NCBI RefSeq assembly: GCF_029211225.1
Contig: NZ_JARGEM010000002.1
Span: 248,001 to 312,000 of the forward strand
DNA length: 64,000 bases
DNA from: Antiquaquibacter metalliresistens
GTDB lineage: Bacteria > Actinomycetota > Actinomycetes > Actinomycetales > Microbacteriaceae
Direction: 5' to 3'
In this document: piece by piece, positions 9,653-18,063 of the stretch
Layout: every line of letters starts with the position of its first letter
How positions within the stretch are numbered: position 1 is the first letter of the stretch
The notes under the pieces: model-generated
What the model saw: only the letters and a program-made list of their open reading frames with translations
What the model was told of the DNA's origin: nothing
The model's database searches: none
Position numbers and translations under genes: made by a program

Positions 9653-9658
9653 TAGGCT
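9653..9658 (+). promoter_or_regulatory. -10 box for leaderless lipoprotein gene
   Basis: TAGGCT, 7 nt before the ATG at 9666, four bases after the galK stop. The following gene can therefore be transcribed independently of galTK. Confidence 0.45.
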
Positions 9659-9665
9659 CGGCGCC

Positions 9666-10406
9666 ATGAAGCTCATCATGCCCGGCCTCGCGATCGTGAC
9701 CGCCCTCGCGCTGGGCGGCTGCGGCACCATGACCCTGCCCGGCGGGGCGACCCCCACACCGACCGCGTCGGCCACCGCGACCGCGACGGCGACGCCGAGC
9801 CCCACCCCGAGCCCGAGCGCGTCGAGCACGCCCGCACCGGGCGTCGACGGCGAGGTGCTCTTCACGATCAAGGCGAAGCTCACCTCGCCCACCGGTGCCA
9901 CCGCCACGATCACCCAGACCGTCTTCGCACCATTCGACGACCTCGACGACGAGAGCGCCGTCGAAGACCAGCTCGACGAGGAGTGCAGCGGCTGGCGCGA
10001 CACCATCGGCGACGACGCCTGGCTGGTCTCCGAGATCACCGCGAACGACACCTCGACGGGCGGCCGCACGTGGAGCAGCGGCTCGCAGTTCGTGGTGACG
10101 ATGGCCGGGGCGCCGGTGTTCCAGGGCGACTACTCGCCGTTCCAGGCCTATTGCGTCAGCGCGCAGGGTCACGTGCCGGGCGTCATGCGCGCGGTGAGCC
10201 CGCTCGATCCCGACATCGCGCCCGATTCGCCCGGCGGCTGGGCGACGTTCGCCTACGGCTTCGGCACCGCGGACGAGGTCAACCGCATCAGCGCCTGCAC
10301 CATCACGGTGAGCGCGCTCGCGCGCGCCGAGAGCACGCTCGCCAAGGCCTGGACGTCGATCCGACAGAACCCCGGGTTCTGCGAGATCAACACGCTCGGG
10401 CTGTAG
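9666..10406 (+). CDS. Putative lipoprotein with Thr/Pro/Ser linker
   Basis: 246 residues. The lipoprotein signal peptide ends with lipobox LGGC (Cys about residue 19). A low-complexity linker of alternating Thr, Ala, Pro and Ser (about residues 29-58) looks like a wall-spanning tether. The folded domain of about 185 residues contains paired cysteines and a DDLDDESAVEDQLDEECSGW helix. I do not recognise the domain. It follows galK directly, but a separate leaderless promoter argues against a galactose role. Confidence 0.75.
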   Translation: MKLIMPGLAIVTALALGGCGTMTLPGGATPTPTASATATATATPSPTPSPSASSTPAPGVDGEVLFTIKAKLTSPTGATATITQTVFAPFDDLDDESAVEDQLDEECSGWRDTIGDDAWLVSEITANDTSTGGRTWSSGSQFVVTMAGAPVFQGDYSPFQAYCVSAQGHVPGVMRAVSPLDPDIAPDSPGGWATFAYGFGTADEVNRISACTITVSALARAESTLAKAWTSIRQNPGFCEINTLGL

Positions 10407-10417
10407 CGCTCGGGCGC

Positions 10418-11290
10418 TCAGTACTCCGCGAGCTGCACCACGTTCTGCAGCAGCATCGCGCGCGTCATGGGACCGACCCCGCCGGGGTTCGGTGAGAGCC
10501 ACCCAGCGACCTCGGCGACATCCGGATGCACGTCCCCGTGCAACCGCGCCCGGCCGGACTCACTCATGCCGATGCGCGTCACCCCCACGTCGAGCACCGC
10601 CGCGCCGGGCTTGATCCAGTCGGGCTGGATGAAGTGCGGCACCCCGAGGGCGGCGACGACGATGTCGGCGCGCCGCACCTCGGCGGGCAGATCGACCGTG
10701 CGGGAGTGCGTCAGCGTGACGGTCGCGTCGACGCCCTTGCGGGTGAACACTAGCCCGAGCGGGCGGCCCACCGTGAGCCCGCGCCCGACGATCGTGACGT
10801 GCTTGCCCGCGATCGGCACGTCGTGGCGACGCAGCAGCTCGACGACGCCGGCCGGGGTGCAGGGCAGCGGGGAGTGCAGTTCGCCCTCCACACCGAGCAC
10901 GAGACGACCGAGGTTCGTGGGGTGCAGACCGTCGGCGTCCTTGTCCGGATCGATGAGCTCGAGCATCGCGTTCTCATCGAGCCCGGCGGGCAGGGGCAGC
11001 TGCACGATGTAGCCGGAGACGGCACCGGAGGCGTTGAGGTCCGCGATCGCCGCGCGCACGTCCGCGGCGGATGCGGTGGCCGGCAGGTCGACGCGGATGG
11101 ACTCGATGCCCACCTCCGCGCAGTCGCGGTGCTTTCCGGCGACGTAGGCCTGCGAGCCCGGGTCATCCCCCACCAGCAGCGTGCCGAGGCCGGGCACGAT
11201 GCCGCGGCCGCGCAGGGCAGCGATGCGCAAGGCGAGCTCGCCCTTGATCGCGGTCGCCGTGGCGACGCCGTCGAGCGTGACCGCGGTCAT
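10418..11290 (-). CDS. folD: Bifunctional methylenetetrahydrofolate dehydrogenase/methenyltetrahydrofolate cyclohydrolase
   Basis: 290 residues. It interconverts 5,10-methylene-THF, methenyl-THF and 10-formyl-THF with NADP. Signatures are the substrate motif [14 protein letters not shown] with the catalytic Lys, the [11 protein letters not shown] segment, the NAD(P) loop [10 protein letters not shown], and the C-terminal [17 protein letters not shown] motif. It is downstream of glyA in the same direction. Its ATG overlaps the TGA of a short intervening ORF (ATGA at 11290-11287), implying coupling. Both genes probably answer to the ZTP riboswitch ahead of glyA. Confidence 0.95.
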   Translation of the reverse strand: MTAVTLDGVATATAIKGELALRIAALRGRGIVPGLGTLLVGDDPGSQAYVAGKHRDCAEVGIESIRVDLPATASAADVRAAIADLNASGAVSGYIVQLPLPAGLDENAMLELIDPDKDADGLHPTNLGRLVLGVEGELHSPLPCTPAGVVELLRRHDVPIAGKHVTIVGRGLTVGRPLGLVFTRKGVDATVTLTHSRTVDLPAEVRRADIVVAALGVPHFIQPDWIKPGAAVLDVGVTRIGMSESGRARLHGDVHPDVAEVAGWLSPNPGGVGPMTRAMLLQNVVQLAEY

Positions 11291-11430
11291 GCGGCGCCTC
11301 GCCGCGGCATCTTCGGCGGGACCTGCACACGGATGGCGGGAGTCATTGACCCCGCCATCCGGCTCCAACTCCCGCCAAAGCGGGGATTGCTCCCGCCACC
11401 CGTGAGGACGCTCGTCACGAGCACCCTCAT
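11287..11430 (-). CDS. Possible 47-residue ORF coupled between glyA and folD
   Basis: It starts with an ATG inside the glyA stop (ATGA at 11430-11427) and stops with a TGA inside the folD start (ATGA at 11290-11287), so it fills the whole 136-bp gap with coupling junctions on both sides. The product ([20 protein letters not shown] at the N-terminus, [10 protein letters not shown] at the C-terminus) is basic and has no recognised domain. Codon choice is mixed (TTT, AAT, TCA, ACT and CGA occur), and the DNA is rich in nested inverted repeats. It may therefore be a structured spacer that merely stays open. The coordinates are exact; the coding status is doubtful. Confidence 0.3.
   Translation of the reverse strand: MRVLVTSVLTGGGSNPRFGGSWSRMAGSMTPAIRVQVPPKMPRRGAA
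11330..11400. repeat. Nested inverted repeats of the TGGCGGG type between glyA and folD
   Basis: CGGATGGCGGG (11330-11340) pairs with CCCGCCATCCG (11351-11361), perfect 11-bp arms with a 10-nt loop. TGGCGGGAGT (11334-11343) can instead pair with ACTCCCGCCA (11368-11377). CCCGC-CAAA-GCGGG (11371-11384) and another TCCCGCCA (11391-11398) follow. The stems are mutually exclusive. They may act as an intercistronic attenuator or stabiliser of the glyA-folD transcript. Confidence 0.55.
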
Positions 11431-12710
11431 GCCCACGTCCCGGGCGAGGTGAGCCCGGGGTAGAGCGGGAAGCCGTCGGTGAGCTTCAGCACGCGCTCGC
11501 GCAGGGCCGCGACATCCGGGTTCGGCTTGAGCGCGTTCGCGATGATGTCGGCGACCTCGGTGAACTCGGCGTCGCCGAAGCCGCGGGTGGCCAGCGCGGG
11601 GGTGCCGATGCGCACGCCGGAGGGGGTCATCGGCGGGCGCGGGTCGTTGGGCACCGCGTTGCGGTTCACGGTGATGCCCACCGAGTGCAGGATGTCCTCC
11701 GCGTCCTGACCGTGGATCGCCGAGTCGCGCAGATCCACGAGCACGAGGTGCACGTCGGTGCCGCCGGTGAGCACATCGATGCCCGCCGCCTTCGTGTCGG
11801 CCGCCATCAGCCGCTCGGCGAGGATCTGGGCCCCGCGGATCGTGCGCTCCTGGCGCTCCTTGAACTCCGGCTCGGCGGCGAGCTTGAACGCGGTGGCCTT
11901 CGCCGCGATCACGTGCATGAGCGGTCCGCCCTGCTGGCCGGGGAACACGTTGGAGTTGAGCTTCTTCTGCAACTCCAGGTCGTTGGTGAGGATGAAGCCC
12001 GAGCGGGGTCCGCCGATGGTCTTGTGCACGGTGGATGAGGTGACGTGCGCGTGCGGCACCGGCGACGGGTGTAGGCCCGCGGCCACCAATCCCGCGAAGT
12101 GGGCCATGTCGACCCAGAGCATCGCGCCGACCTCGTCCGCGATCGCCCGGAAGGCGGCGAAGTCGAGCTGACGGGGGTAGGCGCTCCAGCCGGCGATGAG
12201 CACGTGCGGCTTGACCTCGAGCGCCTTCTCGCGCACGGCATCCATGTCGATGCGGTTGGTCGCCGGGTCGACGCCGTAGGCGTTGGCCTCGTAGAGCTTG
12301 CCGGAGAAGTTGAGCTTCATGCCGTGCGTGAGGTGGCCGCCCTGGTCGAGCGCGAGGCCGAGGATGCGGTCGCCGGGGTTCGCGATGGCGCTCAGCACCG
12401 CGGCGTTCGCCGAGGCTCCGGAGTGCGGCTGCACGTTCGCGTAGGCGGCACCGAAGAGGCTCTTCGCGCGGGCGATGGCGAGCGTCTCGGCGACGTCGAC
12501 GAACTCGCAGCCGCCGTAGTAGCGCCGGCCGGGGTATCCCTCGGCGTACTTGTTGGTGAGCACGGAACCCTGCGCCTCGAGCACGGCGCGCGGCACGAAG
12601 TTCTCGCTCGCGATCATCTCGAGCGTGCCGCGCTGGCGGCCCAGCTCGTCGGCGAGCGCCTGCGCGATCTCCGGGTCGACCTCGGACAGGGGGGCGGTGA
12701 ACTGGGACAT
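11427..12710 (-). CDS. glyA: Serine hydroxymethyltransferase
   Basis: 427 residues. A PLP enzyme that converts serine and THF to glycine and 5,10-methylene-THF. The PLP-lysine motif [13 protein letters not shown] is present, with [14 protein letters not shown] near the N-terminus and [15 protein letters not shown] in the cofactor/substrate region. AAGGAA lies 4-9 nt before the ATG at 12710. It is the first gene of a one-carbon operon with folD, and the leader carries a ZTP riboswitch, matching the known regulon of that class (glyA, folD, purH). Confidence 0.97.
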   Translation of the reverse strand: MSQFTAPLSEVDPEIAQALADELGRQRGTLEMIASENFVPRAVLEAQGSVLTNKYAEGYPGRRYYGGCEFVDVAETLAIARAKSLFGAAYANVQPHSGASANAAVLSAIANPGDRILGLALDQGGHLTHGMKLNFSGKLYEANAYGVDPATNRIDMDAVREKALEVKPHVLIAGWSAYPRQLDFAAFRAIADEVGAMLWVDMAHFAGLVAAGLHPSPVPHAHVTSSTVHKTIGGPRSGFILTNDLELQKKLNSNVFPGQQGGPLMHVIAAKATAFKLAAEPEFKERQERTIRGAQILAERLMAADTKAAGIDVLTGGTDVHLVLVDLRDSAIHGQDAEDILHSVGITVNRNAVPNDPRPPMTPSGVRIGTPALATRGFGDAEFTEVADIIANALKPNPDVAALRERVLKLTDGFPLYPGLTSPGTWA

Positions 12711-12737
12711 GACATTCCTTCCACGGTGAGCGAGAGT

Positions 12738-12820
12738 CGTGGCCCAGGCGTACGGCCACCAACCGTGAATTGGGTCGCTCCCCGATGGGATCCCATCTGA
12801 ACGCCAGTCGCGACGAAGCC
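12738..12820 (-). ncRNA. ZTP (pfl motif) riboswitch controlling glyA-folD
   Basis: Read on the minus strand, the element shows the hallmarks of the class. GTCGCGACTGGCG is the 5' domain, a short GATGGGATCCCATC hairpin follows, and GGGGAGCGACCC (12783-12772) closes the first domain. After a variable linker comes GGCCGTACGCCTGGGCC (12757-12741), the 3' domain that contacts the first in a pseudoknot. ZTP/ZMP accumulates when 10-formyl-THF is short, and these riboswitches switch on one-carbon genes. It ends about 28 nt before the glyA ATG, so either translational or transcriptional readout is possible. Confidence 0.9.
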
Positions 12821-12826
12821 ATTCTA
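12821..12826 (-). promoter_or_regulatory. -10 box of the glyA promoter
   Basis: TAGAAT on the minus strand, immediately 5' of the riboswitch. The predicted start point falls at its first base-paired stem. The region 17-18 bp upstream (CTGGAT) is a poor -35. Confidence 0.6.
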
Positions 12827-12993
12827 CCCGCGCGGCGACGCGAATCCAGCGGATGTTCGACGCGGTCGCCTAGCGCACCATTCACCCCTCACTAGCCCCG
12901 TTTCCGCCCCCTTGCGCACTCGCAATTCACCCCGGGCGCGGGAGTTGCATGAGCGCGTTGCGCGACTGCGCCCGAGGGAAACGGAGTACGACG

Positions 12994-14457
12994 ATGATGT
13001 CAACCGACACTGGCCCAACAACAACCGGTCACCGAATGCGTGCGGGATCACCCGAGCGCGCGTCGCGATGGCGCCGCGGTCTCGCCGCGCTGGCAGTGGC
13101 GGCCCTGGGATTCACCGGGGTCGGGATGCTCGGCCTCGCTCCCGCGGCGGCCGAGGACGCACCCCCCGCCGCGTGCACCGAACCGCAGGTGCTCGACGCC
13201 GACGGCATCACGTGCATCGACCCCGCACCCGCTGAGGAGACCGCGCCGCCCGCCGAGGAGAGCGCGCCACCCACCACGTGCACCGAACCGCAGGTGCTCG
13301 ACGCCGACGGCGCCACGTGCATCGACCCCGCACCCGCCGAGGAGACCACGCCACCCACCACGTGCACCGAACCGCAAGTGCTCGACGCCGACGGCATCAC
13401 GTGCATCGACCCCGCACCCGCCGAGACGCCGACCGCCGCACTGAAGGTCGACGAGGTGGTGGCCCAGGCACCGCAGGGCAAGATCGCCTTCTGTCACCGA
13501 ACGGCCAGCAACACGAACCCCTACGTGCCGATCGAGACGAACCTCAACGCGTTCTACAACGCCGGGCACATCGATCACACCGGGCCGGTGTGGCCCGCGG
13601 TCGGCCCGGACGGCAAGTGGGGCGACATCTACCCGCCGAACGTCTACGACGCGGACGGCCAGAACTGGGGTCCCGACGCACAGGCCTTCGTCGACAACGG
13701 CTGCAGCAGTGAGCAGTCGCTGACCCCCGGCATCGCGATCGATGCGCAGAGCTGCACCTACTACGACGGCTACGGGTGGGCGGAGATCGCGGCCACCAAC
13801 ACCGACAGCGACTACTTCTACGAGCTGCTGCTCGACGATGTCGTCGTCGACTCCGGCTGGGGCAGCGAGGAGATCGCCTACTTCTCCTACCTCGACCCGG
13901 GCACCTACACGGTCACCGTGCGGATGTACGACAGCGATGAGGAGGGCGATCTCGTCACCGAGTCGAGCACCGAGTTCACGCTCGAACCGTGCCCGGAGCT
14001 GGGCATCACGGCAACGCCGTCGACCTGCAGCACGGGCTCGAACGGCTCGGCGCAGGTTCTCGTCACGGGGCTGCTCACCGACGAGTCGCTCTATCAGGAG
14101 TACGAGTGGGGATACACCGGACCGAACGGGGCCTACGGTGGCGGTGCGATCGTGCCGACCGGGCCGAGCTACGAGTTCACCATCAGCGGCCTGGCACCCG
14201 GTGACTACACCGTGACCGTGTACTGGAACGCGGTGGCCGGAACCTCGGAGAAGGCGATCGTCGCCGAGGAGCAGTACCTCACCGTCTCGACCACGTTCAC
14301 GATCGCGGCCTGCCCTGCCCTGGCCAACACCGGGGTCGGCGACATCGCCGGGCCCGTCAACCTCGCTCTGCTCCTGACGATCCTTGGCGGCACCGCCATG
14401 GCGATCGCCTACCAGCGGCGCGAGAACGCAGCGTTGCGGACCCCCTTCCTCGGCTAG
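12994..14457 (+). CDS. Cell-wall-anchored surface protein with N-terminal tandem repeats and LANTG motif
   Basis: 487 residues from the ATG at 12994, which has ACGGAG 7 nt upstream. Order: signal peptide (hydrophobic ~25-45, AAAE cleavage region); three copies of a CTEPQVLDADGITCIDPAPAE repeat separated by Pro/Glu-rich linkers; a CHRTASNTNPYVPI domain seen in actinobacterial surface proteins; two Ig-like beta domains ending in DPGTYTVTVR and APGDYTVTVYWN; then LANTG (443-447), a hydrophobic helix and a basic QRREN tail. This is a class E-like sortase substrate architecture. The repeat cysteines could form intra-repeat disulfides. The ligand is unknown. No sortase gene is in the window. Confidence 0.85.
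   Translation: MMSTDTGPTTTGHRMRAGSPERASRWRRGLAALAVAALGFTGVGMLGLAPAAAEDAPPAACTEPQVLDADGITCIDPAPAEETAPPAEESAPPTTCTEPQVLDADGATCIDPAPAEETTPPTTCTEPQVLDADGITCIDPAPAETPTAALKVDEVVAQAPQGKIAFCHRTASNTNPYVPIETNLNAFYNAGHIDHTGPVWPAVGPDGKWGDIYPPNVYDADGQNWGPDAQAFVDNGCSSEQSLTPGIAIDAQSCTYYDGYGWAEIAATNTDSDYFYELLLDDVVVDSGWGSEEIAYFSYLDPGTYTVTVRMYDSDEEGDLVTESSTEFTLEPCPELGITATPSTCSTGSNGSAQVLVTGLLTDESLYQEYEWGYTGPNGAYGGGAIVPTGPSYEFTISGLAPGDYTVTVYWNAVAGTSEKAIVAEEQYLTVSTTFTIAACPALANTGVGDIAGPVNLALLLTILGGTAMAIAYQRRENAALRTPFLG
13174..13426 (+). repeat. Three tandem ~65-bp coding repeats in the surface protein
   Basis: Copies begin at 13174, 13279 and 13363, each opening TGCACCGAACCGCA and running to CCCGCACCCG. They are nearly identical at the DNA level, including third positions. 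Spacing is 105 then 84 bp because the linkers differ. Such identity suggests recent duplication and copy-number variability. Confidence 0.85.
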
Positions 14458-14474
14458 TCGGGTGGGAAGGGAAG

Positions 14475-14505
14475 CGGCGGGCGTCCGTTCACCGGGCGTC
14501 CGCCG
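14475..14505 (+). terminator. Strong hairpin after the surface-protein gene
   Basis: CGGCGGGCGTCCG (14475-14487) pairs with CGGGCGTCCGCCG (14493-14505), a 13-bp stem with two G-U pairs and loop TTCAC, 17 bp after the stop. There is no clear U-tract, which is usual in high-GC actinobacteria. Confidence 0.6.
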
Positions 14506-14537
14506 TCCCGCGCGTTGTCGAGGGCTGCGCACCACGG

Positions 14538-14543
14538 CATACT
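14538..14543 (+). promoter_or_regulatory. -10 box for leaderless GH20 gene
   Basis: CATACT, 6 nt before the ATG at 14550. Confidence 0.45.
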
Positions 14544-14549
14544 CGATGG

Positions 14550-15848
14550 ATGCTCCCCCGCCCCACGAACGCGCAGTTGCGCCCGGGCGTCGCCGCCGGC
14601 CCGATCACCACCGCGCTGGTCGCAGGCCTCCCCGCGGAGGGCTACCGCATCGAACTGGCCGAGACCGGCATCCGCATCGAGGCGGCCGATGACGCCGGGC
14701 TGTTCTACGCAGCGCAGACCCTGGAACAGCTCGGCGAGCACCCGCCGCTGGGGAGCATCGAAGACCACCCCCGCTTCGCCTACCGCGGGGCGATGCTCGA
14801 CGTCGCCCGACACTTCTTCTCGGTGGCGGATGTCACGAGGTACATCGACGACATCGCGCGACTGAAGCTCAACCACCTGCACCTGCACCTCACGGACGAC
14901 CAGGGATGGCGCATCGCGATCGACGCGTATCCGCGCCTGACGGAGGTGGGCGGGGCCACCCAGGTCGGCGGCGGGGGCGGCGGCTGGTACTCGAAGGAGG
15001 ACTACCGCGCGATCGTGGAGCACGCGGCATCCCGGTTCGTCACGATCGTGCCCGAGGTGGACATGCCCGGTCACACGAACGCGGCGATCGTGGCGTATCC
15101 GGAGCTCGGCGATGAGCCCGCGACCGCCTATGAGGGCATCGAGGTGGGTTTCAGCTCGCTCGCGATCGGGCGGCCGACCACCTACGTCTTCGTCGAGACG
15201 GTGCTGCGCGAGCTCGCCGCGATGACACCGGGGCCATACCTGCATCTGGGCGGCGACGAGTCCCTGGCGACGACGGACGAGGACTTCCTGGCCTTCATCG
15301 CGCGGGCGACGGCGCTCGGGGCGACCACCGGCAAGCGACTGATCGGCTGGCACGAGATGGGCCGCAGCCGCGAGCTGCCGCCCGGCACGATCGGCCAGTA
15401 CTGGGACTACCGCGTTCCGAGAGAGCATGCGGCCGAGCACACCCGGTCGTTCGTCGAGCAGGGCGGGCGCGTGATCATGTCACCGGCGGATGTGGCCTAC
15501 CTCGACATCAAGCCCACGGCGGACTCGCCGCTCGGGCTCACCTGGGCGGACGGCCCCACGTCGGTGCGCGACGCCTACGAGTGGGACCCCGCCGACATCG
15601 TGCCCGGCGTCGGCGACGAGCAGCTGCTGGGGGTCGAGGCGCCGCTGTGGACGGAGACCATCACCTCCATCGACGAGATCGAGGAGATGGCCTTCCCGCG
15701 CCTCGCGGCGATCGCCGAGATCGCGTGGTCGCCACGCGGCGAGCGCGACTTCGTGGAGTTCGCCGACCGCCTGGCCGTGCTCGAACGCCAGTGGGATGCC
15801 CTCGGCATCCGTTTCCACCGCGCCGCCGAGGTCAGCTGGCTCGACTGA
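14550..15848 (+). CDS. Beta-N-acetylhexosaminidase, glycoside hydrolase family 20
   Basis: 432 residues. It hydrolyses terminal beta-GlcNAc/GalNAc by substrate-assisted catalysis. The catalytic pair Asp236-Glu237 lies in LHLGGDES (231-238); RGAMLDVAR (79-87) and the HLHLTDDQGWRI barrel segment are family hallmarks. The N-terminal GH20b domain is short (about 70 residues), and there is no signal peptide, so the enzyme is predicted to be cytosolic and to act on imported chito- or muro-disaccharides. That fits the nagA, nagB and ABC importer genes nearby. The 3' end overlaps the convergent MFS gene by 17 bp. Confidence 0.92.
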   Translation: MLPRPTNAQLRPGVAAGPITTALVAGLPAEGYRIELAETGIRIEAADDAGLFYAAQTLEQLGEHPPLGSIEDHPRFAYRGAMLDVARHFFSVADVTRYIDDIARLKLNHLHLHLTDDQGWRIAIDAYPRLTEVGGATQVGGGGGGWYSKEDYRAIVEHAASRFVTIVPEVDMPGHTNAAIVAYPELGDEPATAYEGIEVGFSSLAIGRPTTYVFVETVLRELAAMTPGPYLHLGGDESLATTDEDFLAFIARATALGATTGKRLIGWHEMGRSRELPPGTIGQYWDYRVPREHAAEHTRSFVEQGGRVIMSPADVAYLDIKPTADSPLGLTWADGPTSVRDAYEWDPADIVPGVGDEQLLGVEAPLWTETITSIDEIEEMAFPRLAAIAEIAWSPRGERDFVEFADRLAVLERQWDALGIRFHRAAEVSWLD

Positions 15849-17040
15849 CCGCGCGGCGCCGCAGCCACACGTCGCCGATCAGGATGAGCGCGACGCCGAG
15901 GAGCGCGAGTGCCGCCTCGACGAACGGCAGCGCCCCCACACCGACCCGATCGAGCACGACGCCGCCGACGAAGGCGCCGCCCGCGATCGAGAGGTTGAAC
16001 GAGGTGGTGAAGCCTGCCGCCGCGAGGTCGCGCAGCCGCGGCGATGCGGCCCGCAGCATCCGAGCCTGCATCAGCGCAGGCACCCCGCCGAAGGCGAACC
16101 AGAGCACCGTCATCGCCGTGATGGCGAGCGCGGTGTTGGAGGCCGCGAGTCCCGTCACGAACACCGCGAGCCCCATGAGCACCACGGAGCCGACGATCGA
16201 GGCGTGCGGCCAGCGATCCCCCAGCACGCCGGCGGCGACGAGGCCGATGGCCCCCGCACCGCCGAAGAGGAAGAGCGCGCCCGCGACGCCCTCCTCGGTG
16301 ACGCCGACCGGGCCGATCAGGAACGGCGCGACATAGGTCGTGAAGATGTTGTGCCCGAGGGCTACGACGATCACGATCGACCAGGTGAGCACCACGGCCG
16401 GCAACGTGCGGTCGCGGTGCAGCGGCAGCGGGATCTCCCCCGTCGACAGCGGCACACGGTGATCGACCGGCGGCAGGAACTTCACCGCGAGCACCGTGAA
16501 GACGAGGATGATGGCCGCGATCACGACGAAGGCGAGCCGCCAACCGAGTGCGTGCCCGATCGCGGTGCCGACCGGCACGCCGAGCACGAACGCCGCGGTG
16601 CCGCCGCCGCTGGTGATCGCCACCGCCCGCCCGAGCTGGTGCGGCGGAACGAGGTGCCCCGCGTAGGCGCCCACGACGGCCCAGAACAGCCCGTGGGCCA
16701 GGCCGCCGAGCACGCGGGCGACGACGAGCATCTCGTAGGTCGGCGCGAGCGCGGCGAGCACGTTGGAGACGATGAACACCAGCAGCACGACGATCACGAG
16801 CGACTTGCGCGAGTAGCGCCGCGTCAGCAGGGAGAGCGGCACGCTGGAGAGCACCACGGTGCCGGCGAACACGGTGATGAGCAGACCGATGCGCGACTCG
16901 GAGACCCCGAGGTCCGCCGCCATCTCCGGCAGCAGGCCGGTGGGCAGGAACTCGCTGGTGACCGACGTGAAGATGAGCGCGGCGAGAACGATGAGTCCGA
17001 GCCAGGGGAATGGACGGGTGGTGGTGTCCGTGACACGCAT
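15832..17040 (-). CDS. MFS transporter, drug/sugar efflux type
   Basis: 402 residues with twelve predicted hydrophobic segments. The A-motif-like loop VFAGTVVLSSVPLSLLTRRYSRKSL follows the second helix, and the ARVLGGLAHGLFWAVVGAYAGH segment is typical of the DHA1/AraJ-like efflux group (YdhP, chloramphenicol-efflux relatives). The ATG at 17040 has GAAGGA 10 nt upstream; a longer in-frame start looks non-coding. The substrate cannot be deduced. It is a single-gene unit, convergent with GH20 and divergent from purU. Confidence 0.88.
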   Translation of the reverse strand: MRVTDTTTRPFPWLGLIVLAALIFTSVTSEFLPTGLLPEMAADLGVSESRIGLLITVFAGTVVLSSVPLSLLTRRYSRKSLVIVVLLVFIVSNVLAALAPTYEMLVVARVLGGLAHGLFWAVVGAYAGHLVPPHQLGRAVAITSGGGTAAFVLGVPVGTAIGHALGWRLAFVVIAAIILVFTVLAVKFLPPVDHRVPLSTGEIPLPLHRDRTLPAVVLTWSIVIVVALGHNIFTTYVAPFLIGPVGVTEEGVAGALFLFGGAGAIGLVAAGVLGDRWPHASIVGSVVLMGLAVFVTGLAASNTALAITAMTVLWFAFGGVPALMQARMLRAASPRLRDLAAAGFTTSFNLSIAGGAFVGGVVLDRVGVGALPFVEAALALLGVALILIGDVWLRRRAVSRAS

Positions 17041-17147
17041 GGTGCGGTGATCCTTCGGTGCTGCGTGCGCCGCCGCGGGATGCCGGGGATGCGGCATCCG
17101 TTCAAGCTTACGACCCGGCGCCGGGCCTTCGCAGCGCCGACCGCCGC

Positions 17148-17153
17148 TACCCT
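17148..17153 (+). promoter_or_regulatory. -10 box for leaderless purU
   Basis: TACCCT, 6 nt before the GTG at 17160. Confidence 0.45.
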
Positions 17154-17159
17154 GGGAGC

Positions 17160-18017
17160 GTGACCGACACGGCGACGCACTGGATTCTGACGATCGTCTG
17201 CGATGACCGCCCGGGCATCGTGCACGCGATCAGCGGCGCGATCGTGCAGGCCCAGGGCAACATCACGGAATCGCAGCAGTTCTCGAGCGAAGACACCGGC
17301 CGCTTCTTCATGCGGCTGCAGGTGGAGTCCTCCGCCGGCCGGGTCGCGTTCGAGGCCGCGCTCGCGCCGGTCGTCGCACGCTACGACATGGACTGGCGTC
17401 TGGATGTCGTCGGCCGCCCCCTGCGAACGCTCGTGCTCGTCTCCAAGGCCGGCCATTGCCTCAACGACCTGCTCTACCGCCAGCGCGCGGGACAGTTGTC
17501 GGTGGACATCCCGCTCGTGCTGAGCAACCACGCGGATCTCGCCGACCTCGCGACGTTCTCCCAGGTGCCGTTCGAGGCGCACCCGGTGACCTCTCCGGGG
17601 CAGAAGCTCGCCTTCGAACAGCGCGTGCTCGAGGTCGTCGAGGAGCACGACATCGAGCTCGTGGTGCTCGCCCGCTACATGCAGATCCTGTCGCCGGAGC
17701 TGTGCGAGGCGCTCAGCGGTCGGATCATCAACATCCACCACTCGTTCCTGCCGGGGTTCAAGGGCGCCAACCCCTACAAGCAGGCCCACGCCCGCGGCGT
17801 GAAGCTCATCGGCGCGACGGCGCACTTCGTCACGAGCGATCTCGACGAGGGGCCGATCATCGAGCAGAACGTGGTGCGCGTCGACCACTCCCGCACCCCG
17901 GCCGAACTCGTCGCGATCGGCCAGGACGAGGAGTCGCGCACCCTCACCCAGGCGGTGAAGTGGTTCGCCGAGCATCGCGTGCTGCTCGACGGCGCCCGCA
18001 CGATCATCTTCCGCTGA
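17160..18017 (+). CDS. purU: Formyltetrahydrofolate deformylase
   Basis: 285 residues. It hydrolyses 10-formyl-THF to formate and THF, balancing the one-carbon pool and supplying formate for PurT. An N-terminal ACT domain (about 7-85, WILTIVCDDRPGIVHAISG) senses glycine/methionine in homologues. The formyltransferase domain carries the catalytic triad in NIHHSFLPGFKGANPY (Asn191, His193) and SDLDEGP (Asp229). The GTG start follows the leaderless pattern. It is functionally linked to glyA-folD 5 kb away, though in a separate unit. Confidence 0.95.
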   Translation: MTDTATHWILTIVCDDRPGIVHAISGAIVQAQGNITESQQFSSEDTGRFFMRLQVESSAGRVAFEAALAPVVARYDMDWRLDVVGRPLRTLVLVSKAGHCLNDLLYRQRAGQLSVDIPLVLSNHADLADLATFSQVPFEAHPVTSPGQKLAFEQRVLEVVEEHDIELVVLARYMQILSPELCEALSGRIINIHHSFLPGFKGANPYKQAHARGVKLIGATAHFVTSDLDEGPIIEQNVVRVDHSRTPAELVAIGQDEESRTLTQAVKWFAEHRVLLDGARTIIFR

Positions 18018-18051
18018 GTCGCGCCTGCCGAGCATCGCTCGCCGCGCTGGC

Positions 18052-18057
18052 TAGGCT
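18052..18057 (+). promoter_or_regulatory. -10 box for leaderless nagA
   Basis: TAGGCT, 6 nt before the GTG at 18064. Confidence 0.5.
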
Positions 18058-18063
18058 GGGCGC

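Noticed and set aside
12738-12820. Glycine riboswitch or THF riboswitch upstream of glyA
   Set aside because: No tandem glycine aptamers or THF-class core; the conserved blocks match the pfl/ZTP class instead.
13174-13426. CRISPR-like direct repeats
   Set aside because: The repeats are in frame within a surface-protein gene, only three copies, and the spacers are Pro/Glu codons.
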